Of a DNA stretch of 64,000 nucleotides, positions 49,231-60,204 are shown piece after piece. This DNA is from Paragonimus westermani (taxonomy: Eukaryota; Platyhelminthes; Trematoda; Plagiorchiida; Troglotrematidae): positions 142,125 to 206,124 of the forward strand of contig QNGE01000949.1 of NCBI GenBank assembly GCA_008508345.1, in the 5' to 3' direction. The notes under the pieces were generated by a model. That model searched no databases and was not told where the DNA came from. It worked only from the letters and a program-made list of their open reading frames with translations. The translations under genes and the position numbers were made by a program. Each line of letters begins with the position of its first letter. Positions within the stretch are counted from its first letter, which is position 1.

Positions 49231-49550
49231 AATATTGTTGTCGTTTGGTAGGGTTGTTTGTGAAGTGAGTGCACTTACAGACGCGCGGCAGTGAAAGTCG
49301 TAGGAAATTGTTTTTCTGACGACGCCTAACTTTCACTTACGACTTGGTTGTTTGTCTGGAAAGTGTAGGCATTCTGACGCTGACTTTTGGAATGTGGACG
49401 AACCTATTTCTAACAGGTAAGTCCCTTCTCTTTCTCTTCTTCGTTCTTCCCTTTTTCTGTACAAAGCTCGCTTCTTCGTGGTTGTGTGTTAGTTAAGCGT
49501 CAATGAGAACCACTGATGCATTGTTATGATGATATGTATACATAAATATG

Positions 49551-50455
49551 TACACAGCCGTTGCTTGGCAAAGTTGTTTGCGGGGGTAGCTAGTGACATA
49601 GATCAGAGACGCAACACCTATACTTACGGCCCGGTTATCCGTTAACAACATACAGGCACCCTGAGGTCGAATATTTGAGCTTATATATAGCTATGTTTAA
49701 TGACTGGGTCCCCCTACCCTATCCCTTTACAGTTATATGACAGTTAAGCAATTATGATAATCACGGCCCCTGAGGATGACGGCGATGATATGCTCAGTTC
49801 ACCACAGAGTTGAACGCGTCCAGCTTTGACTAACCAAATTCTAGGCAGAGCCGGAAATCTATCGAAATGGCAGGCCTTATCAACAAGTTAAGGCTGAAGC
49901 AATGTTACAAGCCAAGTCTTGAATTAAGTCGCAGTGGAATATGTGGATAATGCTTGAACGCGAGATAAATTGGTTTGCGCTAAACGACCAAGGCTTGACA
50001 TAAAAGTCACAGAAATGAAATGCTAACACAAACACGTGTATGTGGCTCCATTCACTGTGATTCAAACGAGAAGTCGAGTATGAACGCGTAAGTAGAAGAC
50101 AAAAATGACGTACGTCAAATAAAGCTTCGCCCCTCATATTGAGACGGGGAAATCCAGGGAAACAAACAAATAAGGCCGGTTTACGATAAACGCTCATTCG
50201 ATAACATAAAACAAATTAGGCAACTGTGACAACAAAGCACACATAAATTGTCACACAGTTGGCATTTCTGCAAACATTCCACCCAGCCCCTTTCGTAAAG
50301 GTGTACTCACCTCCAGTGTACGCACTGTTGCTGTGATTAGCAGCTCAACACCGACTCATGTCTTTATTAAGTAATCGTGTACATCGTATTACAAACGATC
50401 AGATTATCGCACGCAAAGGCTCATTTACATTCAGTTACAAGTAATGTTCAAGAAT
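49551..50455. other. Intronic sequence, no gene recognised
   Basis: A 105-codon minus-strand frame (50197-49880) shows no motif. No other feature seen. Confidence 0.35.
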
Positions 50456-50600
50456 ATGCACTACTGATGAGTCGTGACGAGAGTGAAATGCAAGTCTAGC
50501 GCTTATTCTCGAAAAGAGCTGACGAAAAGCACATGAGAATGAGAAAGCTGCAACTGGTTGTAAGTGATGGTCAGTTTATATCAACCAAAATACCTTACTA
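50456..50600 (+). repeat. Dispersed repeat family, copy 4
   Basis: CACTACTGATGAG, TGACGAGAGTGAAATGC, TCTCGAAAAGAGCTGACGAA and AATGAGAAAGCTGCAACTGG link the part seen inverted at 36025-36290 with the part seen at 36437-36545 and 56745-56850. This copy therefore suggests the order of blocks in a longer unit. Confidence 0.55.
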
Positions 50601-52079
50601 TTACCACCGTTGCGATCGCAAAGAACGCTTGGACTGTGACGATAGTCACTGCATGAAATCCGGCATAGGTTGTGTTAAAACATAAGACAACAGACGCACG
50701 ACTGACGTGTATCCACACACATTGGGTGACAATACACTGTCACTTGCCTTAGTGACGATATCATCACTTACGTTATTTTGAGGTTGTGATTAGGCTTGCG
50801 TGTTTCGTTGAACCGGAGACCTTACTGACTGGGTCCATGGCGCTTTCAGGTACAACCATGTCAAATAGGCCAGAGGGGAGCAACCGAACGAAAAGCAGTC
50901 ACATTCGTAGTGATGTAGCTCGCACTTCTGACTATGTAAGAGTGCTCAGGTAGCGAAGTGCGATCTTATGGGCATACGGCAAATTCACTTTCATAACAGC
51001 ACCGTCCAACGGTTTACCGTGGCCGCCGGCGCGCTATATAAACACGGTTTAAAAGCTCATAATACTCATCAGCAGTTCGATATAGTTGCGAATACATCCA
51101 ATGTGCACAGCAGTAATCGGAATCGAATATCACTGTTTTACTCATCGCACCCTGGGGCTCGACAAACCTCTCGCTGCCAAAGGAGTCAAAACCTTGATGT
51201 AAAAAGCACACCATGTTGTTTCGCAGAACAACCTTTTGAATCAGGTTCTAGGTAAGATTTCCCAAGCCAAGCTTTTCAGGAGCATAAACGACCAGAAAGC
51301 ATTGGGATTCATTTTTGCTCTAACAACTCAGACCACTTATTCTCAACTTCTTTCTGCTCTGTGTCTAACCTTCATTCCTTTAAGCCGAGACAACTCGTCA
51401 ACACCGATGTGTTTCATGTCCACATTCTCCGACAAATGGGTCAGTAGGCCGCTGTCGCAAGCACTCTTTCAAGTCCGGAACCGGATGGGTTGTGTCCCCA
51501 AAGCGCACCACTACGGTCTCAGAGTTGCTATCCGTTTGGATTGGCCCCTTCGCAATGCTTCGGACCAGTGATTCTTTCTCACGGTGTCTGATAAGAATGG
51601 AGCCAAATCCTGCGATCAAACTGGAGTGTGAACCACAATGGGCTCTGTGGCACACCAAACCTTGCTCGACTGAATCTCAGTGAGTGGTCGGTTGTATTTT
51701 GTCAGACCTAAGGGTTTGGTCAAAGCTTCTGGACACAGACCACAAATAAGCGGGTTATTTGTCACACCTGTACATGCTTTAAAATATAATATTACACATA
51801 GTGTCAAATGTCTTCTACGGTGCCATCTTTGATCTATGGCATATATGACATACATGCTCGGATATCATTGCGTTTGCTGGTGCTACGAACGCACAAACTG
51901 GCCACCCTAATCCAGAAGAGGAGCGAATACGTAATGTGTTCGGAGTCCGCGTGCAGCGGATAGACAACAGCAATTACTATTTCAATTATACGTCTCACTG
52001 AGTACGTATAACGAGTTTCGCATTTCAGCACACACAGCAATCATGTAACATGTGGAGACCACCCTACGCAACTTGACCA
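50601..52079. other. Intronic sequence, no gene recognised
   Basis: Frames at 50968-51255, 51236-51571 and 51398-51658 were read and show no family motif. Confidence 0.35.
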
Positions 52080-53290
52080 CGGACGCCGAATCCTGGTTGC
52101 ACTGGCCATTGACAAAGTACTATTGAGGCTGTATGCGGAAATGCCGACCCACGGATTTACAGCAGTTCGCGGCGAATTTAGAGATGGGCTGATCATTTCA
52201 AAGAACAGTGCGACTGACTTGATTCGCCTAATTCAACAACGGATGACGAGGATTGTATGATTGATTGACACTCCGATGATATTTTGTTGACATCCGAAGT
52301 GGTTTGGGAGCATAAATTTTGGAGTGTAATGAAGAATCTTCTTTCTCATGCTCTTAACAAAGATGGTGGTGAGAGATTGTTATCCGAGCTGACCAAACTC
52401 CTTCGCTTTATATGGAAAACCGAAGAGATGCCTCGAGATTCGCGCTCATAAACAGCTATTCCCATTTCCAAAAAATGTGCCAGGACACCCCGTGGTGACT
52501 AGAGACATTAGCCCAATCTCTTTGCATCTATAACACTAAAGGGCATCATTGTGTCGCGGCCGTTGGAAAGCAGAGAAAACCATATAAGAGAACAGACAGT
52601 TTTCTGGCAGGATCGCATATGTATACCTTGCCCCCTCACCCTGTGGCAGACACTAGATCATCGACACTTCCTTCATCAGTCAACGAGCGTGGAATTTTCG
52701 GACCTAGAACTTGCTCTGCATTCAGTTGCGCGATGAATTTTCTGGGAATCTGTCTATCGCTGAGGAGTTCCAGCGAAGTATATCAACTTGTCCACTTTAG
52801 ATGCCAAGTACACAGTTATAGGTGGTTAGCACAAAGCATTCATCAGGAAGGTCTGACTTCCAGCTTTATCTTTAACTGGGTAATGCAAAATAATCTGGAA
52901 GGGGCATTCGCAAATTTCTGGGTTCTCGAAATGGGGCTTCTTATCAGCAGTAGGTCCACTGATATTAAATGTGGGCGATATTGTTCGACTTAATTTTTCA
53001 TAAAGCATGTGGACCATGTTGATCTAGTTGAATGATATAGCTAGTCTGTATTGTATACACTGTAGTTCCGAAGTTTAAAGCAACGATAAAGGAATGTGCT
53101 AGCACCGGTACTGTTTTCATTGTTGCAGGCAGCCCACCAGAGGCGGTCAGTCGTTTCGAGTCTGGGTAATATCACCACATCAGCTTGCAATAATGCCGAT
53201 GAGGTATCCATGAGAATAGCGAAAGCACGTAGTGTATCTGCAAATCATTGTCATTTGTGGCGCCGCAAAGACATCCAACGGTGAAGTAAA
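52080..53290 (+). pseudogene. RTE-clade LINE RT fragment (second intronic copy)
   Basis: From about 52324: GGERLLSELTKLL then WKTEEMPRDSRS; a broken HRGIS-type stretch; RPLESRENHIREQ and WQDR.CI (about 52555-52625); TLWQTLDHRHFLHQS then SVEFSDLELALHSVAR (about 52650-52735; the FLD catalytic Asp is in FSDL); YINLSTLD at about 52785; EGLTSSFIFNWVMQNNLEGA (52840-52910); and VGDIVR at about 52975 where YADDI is expected. At 53150-53284 ACNNADEVSMRIAKARSVSA and HLWRRKDIQR match the post-RT block. It appears to be a different RTE subfamily from 46270-49550 and much more decayed. Confidence 0.78.
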
Positions 53291-55006
53291 TACAAATTTT
53301 TTCAATGTGTGTGTGCGTTCAGCTTTTACTCCACGGATCAGAGACTTGGCTCATTCGTGTTCTCGATAATCCTTGTCTCCGCAAGTTACTCTACATTAAA
53401 TGAGTTGGTTATGTGAGTAACGTGACAGTCTACCGACCGTATTTCGGAAATCTGCAGGTTTGCGACCGACGCGAGAAGGATGTAGTCTTGTTTGACTGAG
53501 TTATGTAATTATGACAGAGCATTTACCACACCGTGAACTGTTTAGCCTGGCTGCTGAAGGTTGGGGGAAATCGTAAGGCAGCTGGGCGGCAACATGGTCA
53601 CGACCTACGAAGACCTTGACCACCCCCTGCTGAGTAAAAACGGCACGTGCCGTCTGTAAAGATGGAGTTCTCGATTATCCACATCACTGATTGGAAACGC
53701 TCACTGAATTGGCGGTGGATCGTAATCGGTGGTGAGTCCGTCACTGTAAGATTGTCGACTCTTCTTTTCGATGAATGTCCGTTTCTGGCGTTTTCGTCGT
53801 ATATTTGTGTTCATTCAACGTTCTGCTACCTCATTGCCTACTATCAGGACCAACGGCAGCCTAAGTCACAATACTCACGGGTTCGAACCAAGGCTAAAAA
53901 CAATGACGGAAACTAGGTATAGATAAAAACGTAATTCGTAGGGTGTAGGCTACAGGGGAAAATGCGGAATACACGCACACTATCAAGTACCGCACGGATA
54001 GCACGTTGGAATACAGAGTACTCATCGGTTAGTAGAGCATAAAGGAAGTTAGCAGAAACTAGGTAACTATTATGGTAGGTCGGAAGTCTTTTAAGGACCG
54101 CGGATTAGCTAAGTGCTGCGGATGCAGGCTCTTAGGTGGTCTACCGGAGAGCCACCTTCTGATGAGATAAACCATGAGGTTATACAGTATAAAGTACGCT
54201 GGATTACAAAGGAATGGCAGATCCACAGTCCGCTGATCTCTGAAAGGAGGTAATCGGGCCTTTTCGTTAAATAAACAATGATGAGAACGTGATGTGGCGA
54301 ATTTGCAGCCAGAAACCATGAAAAACAGTATACAAGTACGTTGTCAGTGCCATGAAATGTAGTTCACTATGCATTATCAAAGATTTACTCCAATCATCTG
54401 ACCACAGAATTCAAGAGCAATACTGATAAAGATAGCGCAGCTGATCATGGAAGATCAAAGGATCATAATCACTTACAAGACCCCGTTATCTCGACAAACA
54501 GACCAAATGGATTTTAACATAATTTCACGATTCCAAAATCCCGCTAACCGACGTGTGCAAACGGACAGTTTCTTACCCATAGTCGCTCACCACCTACATC
54601 GGATATTACATTACTTATAGATGCATTCACCTGAATCCAGGGTGCAGGAAACAGTTGAAACAATTTCCTGTTACGTGACGGCGAAACCTGAAAACAGTCA
54701 TTACTGAGTAGAGTCGTCAAGCTTTACAATCGGTAGAGTTCAACTGCCACATACTCACTGGTTTTAAACTTGAGTGATAACAGCACAAAGCTGAAGACTG
54801 TAGCGTCCCCCTGTTAAACACCTGAAACTCATTCACAATTACAATTTCTTTTCATCTCCCCTTCATAATTTTGTACCTCTAGTTCTGTCTGATATCCCGC
54901 GGTACGGAAAAATATGAAATCCGGCAACTGGAAGGAATCTGTGGACAGAACAGAAACGTAAGGGGTATGAAGATTCGCCGATGTCCAGTGTGTCAGATAG
55001 GCGAAA
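53291..55006. other. Intronic sequence, no gene recognised
   Basis: Frames at 53647-53916 (plus) and 54319-54059 (minus) show no domain. No splice-bounded exon matching a missing part of CHMP2B was needed or seen. Confidence 0.4.
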
Positions 55007-55039
55007 CTACCTCGGAAAAGTAGATAGACGCGAACTCAC

Positions 55040-55372
55040 TTTATTCATTTCTTTCATTACTCCAGTGGCTGATCCAATTACTTTTCCCATGGTCATAGTT
55101 GACGCAGCAATTCGCTGACCTGATGAGACTGAGGTAAGATTTGATTGAACCGTCATATTTCTCGTAGCCTGCTTGCGTACCTCGATCAATTGCTTGGCTA
55201 GAATGGCGCAGCCCTTTTTGTCGCCCTTGGCAGCCAGTCTTCTGATTTCGGTTTCCAGCCGACTCTCTTCTTTCCTCAGTTCCTGTTGATCGCGGGTCAA
55301 ATCTCGCTTCGCTGAACGAATCACACGCTCATTCTCACGAACTTGCTTGTTGGTTGTATTCTTGTGGGACAT
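55040..55372 (-). CDS. CHMP2B: CHMP2B, N-terminal exon
   Basis: This encodes 111 residues of the ESCRT-III Snf7 core: MSHKNTTNKQVRENERVIRS, then a charged helical hairpin (LRKEESRLETEIRRLAAKGD, KKGCAILAKQLIEVRKQA, then TRNMTVQSNLTSV). It ends at TGVMKEMNK, where the donor GTGAGT follows. Human CHMP2B has the same order (AAKxGxxxxCxxLAKQLxxxRKQxTR). With the second exon the product is 202 aa, against 213 for human. The start Met at 55372 gives an N-terminus a few residues shorter than the family's and lacks the usual Phe/basic patch. A TTTTTGTAG just upstream (55381-55389) could be a cis acceptor from a tiny first exon or a trans-splicing acceptor. Confidence 0.9.
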
Positions 55373-55380
55373 GGACTCGT

Positions 55381-55389
55381 CTACAAAAA
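55381..55389 (-). promoter_or_regulatory. Splice acceptor before the CHMP2B start
   Basis: The minus strand reads CTTTTTGTAG then ACGAGTCC and ATG. A pyrimidine-rich AG eight bases before the start codon suits either a spliced-leader acceptor, common in flatworms, or the 3' end of an upstream intron. If coding, the eight bases would add Glu-Ser before Met in frame. I found no upstream exon with the expected membrane-binding N-terminus. Confidence 0.5.
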
Positions 55390-56744
55390 GCAATGCGAGA
55401 CGCAACTAGGCTGGGTTACGTTAACACTAGTGGCCAGCAAAAAAACAGATTGGTGTAGGCAAGTGCTTTTGATTGGATGCAATTTCTACAGGCTTGAGTT
55501 TAGAAAAACACGCAAATCCTCGTAAAATAAATTCTCTGAAGCAACAATACCGCAATCAACAGATCACAAGCGGACACAATGGAAAGAGTTCAGCGGCATA
55601 TTGTCTACAGCCGGTCTGACAGATTATCAGGCGGACTAACTGACGACCGAAATCCCACCTGCTATCACAGTTGCTGCCGCTCAGCTGTGGGCCACACCTA
55701 CTCTAACCCCATCAAGTGAGGCGATCAAAGAGCTATAGGAAGTATACAACCATTACTGAGAAGGCAACGTGAATGGGGTCAGCTCCATAGGTTGGTCATG
55801 AGTCTAAGTCTCATAAATGTAGCAGAGGTCGACCACGAATGGATTTGCTGTTGAAGATGGAGCGGCATATTTATTGAGTCGGGTTACAGTGAAAAGGTAG
55901 GGGTACCCATATTGACCTCTTCGGGGCTGGACAGTGGACGACGGAGACCAGAAAATAGGCAGCTATGACAGTACAAGCGAGATTATACTGATGAAGATCT
56001 AAGAGCCAAGGTGAAAACGACTGTGGGACGGAGATAGCAGTAGCAAAGTTTCGTCTAAGTGATGGGTTGAAGACGGTGAGAAAAAGTAATGAAACAAGTG
56101 GCTGTGTGCACAGCATTCACCGGATACTTGGAAACTGCACAGAGCTGTTGAACGCAGAAGTAACGTTCCCTGAAAGGGTTCATACAGAAAGTTAGGTGAG
56201 GATAATCATAATAAATCCCAAGTACAGCCCGAAAATAGATTGAAGAATGTTTGATCCATGTAGTAACTCCCGTCTTTAAGCCATAAGAAAAAAGTACACT
56301 CCTTCAGTTTGTGTCGCTGACCTAGTGAATCTATCGACCCGTGGGAATTTTAGCATGACTGATTCATAAGTCAAGAAAGCCAAGATACTGGGTGGTTTAT
56401 CTACTCACCATCAGCAGTTGCATGCATTGGCAAACATACCTAAGGTAACTAAGATGGACGGAAAGATGCAGAGGAAAAGAAATTTGGAACAGTAAATCGC
56501 AATACGATATATGACTTTCGTTCTTTGTCATATCCGACAGCGTCCTCTTGAGACGGTCGAGCAACTTCAGCATTGTACGTGAGCGAATGCGATTGAACGT
56601 TTGCAACGAATAATTCGGTCGTGCTTACTGTGGAGTCATTGGTGTGGCGGTCAACGCGACTGCTTCGTGAAAACATGGCCAGAGTTCATATCACGTCCGT
56701 GACAAGGATATGCAATACGGACAGGCTCTGACAAAGACGGAACT
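55390..56744. other. Upstream of CHMP2B, no gene recognised
   Basis: Holds the promoter or a small first exon of CHMP2B if one exists; neither is recognisable. Frames at 56116-55871 and 56676-56449 have no motif. Confidence 0.35.
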
Positions 56745-56850
56745 GAAGTCTAATACATCCTTCCGAAAGGGGCCGACTGAAAAATCAGGGCGAGTGCGAA
56801 AGCTATGGAAAATTGCGGATGGTGTTCAAATCATATTGACCAAACTTTTG
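56745..56850 (+). repeat. Dispersed repeat family, copy 5
   Basis: CCGAAAGGGGCCGACTGAAA, GCGAGTGCGAAAGCTATGG and GGATGGTGTTCAAATCATA align with 36437-36545 and 50500-50590. Upstream GCTCTGACAAAGACGGAACT may extend the match. Confidence 0.5.
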
Positions 56851-57539
56851 TATTGTGTCAGTCATTAATCAAATGTAATTAACTGGCGGAGACCACATGG
56901 ATTGGCAAACGTGCCATAAAAGTGTTCACTGGTTGTCACCCAGGAAGCCTTAAGGAAGCAAGCTTAGATTTCAAAATTTGATGGTTTGAAGCCAAGACCA
57001 TATGATGACCATTGGGCTTACAGCCTAACTTACCGCTCGTAATGAAACCGACGTGGTGAGTTGGCATCCGCTAAAATATACAAGCCGACGGTGCCTGAGA
57101 TGCGACAATGCTATGACAAGCGATCTACTAATCCTCTCCATACCGAGTAAACGTCGATCATTTTCGTCATTGCTAACACGGTGTTCCCAGCAAAGAGACG
57201 ACAACGGTGTTCAGAAACAGAACCCGGAAGCATCCTTCACATGAATGGTTCGAATTTTGCGGCCGGACAATGAAACTTCGTGCAGTGGCTTTACATACAA
57301 GCTTTTTTACAAGAAGCCGGAGCACATCAACGTCATAATTTGTCAGGCCTAGTGACGTAAACTGACGGTTCAATTTACACGAAGTTCAGGAGGAATGAAA
57401 GTGGAGCCAGCAAGACTGGAGGTGCAAGGGGACCCGGTGTTTCTAAAGCGCCTTATGGAATGAGGGAACATGTGCATAATGCACTCAGTAGGTTGACAGA
57501 TGGCACAATCTCGTAGCCCGACTCATCAGCATGGGCCAC
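56851..57539. other. Gene-free stretch
   Basis: Short frames only (57053-57244 plus, 57373-57173 minus), with no motif. Confidence 0.35.
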
Positions 57540-59020
57540 ACAAATCAATGTGGTTATAAAAGAAGATTGGAAACCACCTAGGATCTGTGATGACTATAGG
57601 TTAACGCTGAATCCAAAACTAAAAGTGTGCAGTGACAACTGAGGACCCGAGGATTTTATGGAAGCCCTGCACGGCGGCAGTTTTCCAAAAGTGATCTGAC
57701 AGACGCACACCTATAGATTTTGCTGGAGTATGATTCTAAGGCGATCACTACAATTAATACCTCTTGGGAATTATTTCGGTACCGTTTTCTGCCGTTTGAG
57801 TTACGGGTGTCAGCTGGAATATCCCAGACTGCGATTGATGAAGTAATTACCGATTTACCAAGAGCACGCTCTTATCAATATGACGTAATCATACATGCCG
57901 ACAATAGAGAGGAGCATGATAAGAGGTCAATTTCACTTCTGGAACGATTCAAGGATGAGTGCATTGCCATGAAGCCTTCTAAGTGCGTACTTCAAGTACG
58001 AGAGTTGAGCACTCTTGGTTTTACTATGTGACAAAGGATACAGGCCGGACCCTCACTGGCACAAAGCTATGATTACCACTGCACCACCAAAGGACCAAAA
58101 TGAGCTGCGTTCAATAATGGGCCGTTTGCAGTACTATTCTCGTTTTAGTCCGAACATTTCGAGGAAAGCATAACCAGTATTTGCAGTTCAGTCAACAAAA
58201 ACATGGTCTTGGACTCCAAAAGACGAAATTCTTCTGCGAGAATTAGTACAAGTTGTGATTAAAGGGCCAATGTAAGCCCCATTTTCTGTTCAGAGTTACC
58301 ACGCTGATCACAGATGCATCCAGTGTTGGCATTAGTGCTGTGCTGGAACAGGAGGGATATCCGATCATCTAATGGGGCAGAGCAAGGATATTCACAAACA
58401 AAAAAGGAGACGTTGGCAGTATACTGAGCTGTAAAAAGATTGTAAAAAAAATTATTGGTATTAGATACAAAAATTGCTACAGACCAGTAAGCTCTACAAT
58501 ACATATTTGATTCCCACAAATCAGTTGCCAAGTCGCCAGCGGCAATGATACAGCATACGAGTATGAATTCATTAAGCTTCCTGGCAAACAGATTCCTCGA
58601 GCTGATTTTCTGTCACAGTTTTTCAGCCGTTAAAGCTCGTTTGTTTGATTCGCCAATAAGTCGGGATAACTTGATCAAGAGAATTAAAAACTACTATAGC
58701 ACGGTGACTACTGCAGTGACCAAGGTTTAGTCGTCAGTTATTGAAAAGAAACATCCAATACTATTCAAGAGCCGAGGAGTTACAACCTGATGGTGTGCTG
58801 TGTCAGACAGACCACCGTTATGAGAGGCGGTGTTAGAAGACTAGCAGAAAGGTCACGTGGGAGTGAAGAAAATGAAACCACTGGCCTGAGAGACGCGTTG
58901 GTCGGATATCAACAGCATTGCGATGTGCCGCTACTCTTGCCTACGCAAAATAAAGACAAGGCCGCACGGATTAGGTTTGAATTGCGTAACAGAGCATGAT
59001 GCTGTGTTGTCGATGCCGTT
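57540..59020 (+). mobile_element. Ty3/gypsy relic 3 (RT, RNase H, start of integrase)
   Basis: This is a different gypsy lineage from the 10019-21711 block. RT: KEDWKPPRICDDYRLTLNPK (about 57562-57620), EDFMEALHGGSFPKV, TINTSWELFRYRFLPFEL (57752-57805), YQYDVIIHADNREEHDKR (YxDD reads YQYD, about 57875-57925), and ALSTLGF-type end at 58020. RNase H pieces: GAEQGYSQTKKETLAVY (about 58375-58425), HKSVAKSPAAMIQ (58513) and YEFIKLPGKQIPRADFLSQF (58560-58620). Integrase zinc region: GHVGVKKMKPLA (about 58855) and INSIA.C...C (58905-58945). No LTR recognised. Frames are broken throughout and one YxDD Asp is lost. Confidence 0.85.
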
Positions 59021-59939
59021 CCAGTTTTCTTTTGTGTAATTAGTGTGCACGGCTTACTGGTTCATCCTTGTTCGGGTTGTTTCCTTTCACAGGATTGTTG
59101 TTGGGACCCCTACTTCGGAAGAACGCTGTTTCCCGGTGAGTCCACACTGTCCCTAGGTTGGCTTGCAAGTGTTACGGGCATTCAAAGTAAAGACGGCTGG
59201 CTTGTATGTTACATTCCAAATGCATAGTCAGGGTATTTCGCTATTACGTAGTAAAACTAGCGTCGGAAAGATTTTAAAATAACTCGGCTTTAGTGGGGGA
59301 GAACGGGGCATTCCTGAATTCGGGCACAGGACTTCCTCGATTGCTGGAAACCGTCGAAAAGCTGACCACCCTGCGAATAGTTTGGCCGAGACGGGTGTTC
59401 CTGCGTCCATTCGTCGCAGATAATTCCCTCACACAACGGATGTTTACGACTGAGAAAAAAACGCGACTTCACATGTTAAACGGGAAAATGTGGATTGATT
59501 ATACTTACTAGGAAGAACAATGTATGCAACATTTTTTGACAAAGACTTCATGCGACATCACTATTTTTGCTCTGGTTAATAAAATAAGTAACTCTGTCAA
59601 TGGTATTTTGCGATTTACTCAGGCAACTGGAACACTGAGTCGAGGATTTGGATGACCCCATGAAATGTGCGTGTTCTAAGTATAGTTCGTATAAGGTCAT
59701 CCTGCTGGATTTATTAATAAGCGCCAATTTTATATTTTCCAGCAACCTGGGTAATGCGTGCGCATGAATAAGCACACATGAATAAAATGGTGTTGATGTT
59801 AAAATGGTTTCGTGAACAGGCAGTAGACCAAATGCTACGTGGAGGTGTAAGCAAATGATACAACGAACCGTTGCAAGCAAGTTTTTTCTAGGGCAGTCTG
59901 ACAGCTGGGACAGCCTCAGCACATTCCCCAGTTCATGAT
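59021..59939. other. Gene-free stretch
   Basis: May include the worn integrase core of gypsy relic 3, but no catalytic block is readable. A 165-codon minus-strand frame (60045-59548) overlaps the RTE tail and has no motif. Confidence 0.35.
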
Positions 59940-60170
59940 GTAGGATGTATTCTGAGATTTGAGGATAGTCTGTTAATCCTAACACTGGTTTGTTTGCAAG
60001 GTGTAGGCACCTTGATGCTGAATGTCTGAATATGGACGTAGTCATTTTCAGTAGTTAGGTCCCTTCCCGTTCCCTTCTTTTTCCTTCTCTCTTTCTACAT
60101 AGAGTATGCTGTTTCTTCATGGTTGAGTGGCAGTTAAGCATTAGTGTGAATCACTGATGTATTGCTGTCT

Positions 60171-60203
<33 letters not shown>
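59940..60203 (+). repeat. RTE LINE 3' tail with ATG microsatellite
   Basis: This aligns with the tail of the intronic RTE at 49320-49540: GGTTTGTTTG, GTGTAGGCA, CTTGATGCTGA against TCTGACGCTGA, AATATGGACG, GTCCCTTCCCGTTCCC, CTTCATGGTTGAGTG and GTTAAGCATTAG. It ends in an ATG trinucleotide run at 60171-60203, the type of simple-repeat end seen in RTE elements. The upstream coding part is absent, so it is a 5'-truncated insertion. Confidence 0.8.
60171..60203. repeat. (ATG)11 microsatellite
   Basis: A perfect trinucleotide run forming the 3' end of the RTE tail and abutting the 3' end of a minus-strand CR1. Confidence 0.95.

Positions 60204-60204
<1 letters not shown>

Larger units (their letters stand above)
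46270..49550 (+). mobile_element. RTE-clade LINE, nearly full length but decayed
   Basis: Endonuclease, RT and the C-terminal region follow each other on the plus strand, ending with a 3' tail at about 49260-49540. That tail matches 59940-60203 (GTCCCTT, TTCTTCTTCGTTC-like pyrimidine block, AGCGTCAATG against AGCATTAGTG, CACTGATG.ATTG). It finishes in ATGATGATATG, a worn version of the ATG-repeat tail of RTE elements. It sits antisense in the CHMP2B intron and is the most complete transposon in the window. Reading frames are interrupted repeatedly. Confidence 0.85.
45014..55039 (-). other. CHMP2B intron (10,026 bp)
   Basis: The donor is AAA/GTGAGT with the G of GT at 55039, a strong consensus. 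The acceptor is ATTATAG with its last G at 45014 and only a weak pyrimidine tract. Both exons are cut between codons, so the join gives EMNK-NMDR and keeps alignment with the family. Two RTE relics lie inside on the plus strand, antisense to the gene (46270-49550, 52080-53290), plus a member of the dispersed repeat (50456-50600). Confidence 0.88.

Noticed and set aside
53875..53895. GGGTTCGAACC resembling a tRNA T-loop
   Set aside because: No acceptor stem, D-arm or anticodon arm found upstream.
59548..60045. 165-codon minus-strand frame as a gene
   Set aside because: It overlaps and runs antisense to the RTE 3' tail, and has no motif of its own.
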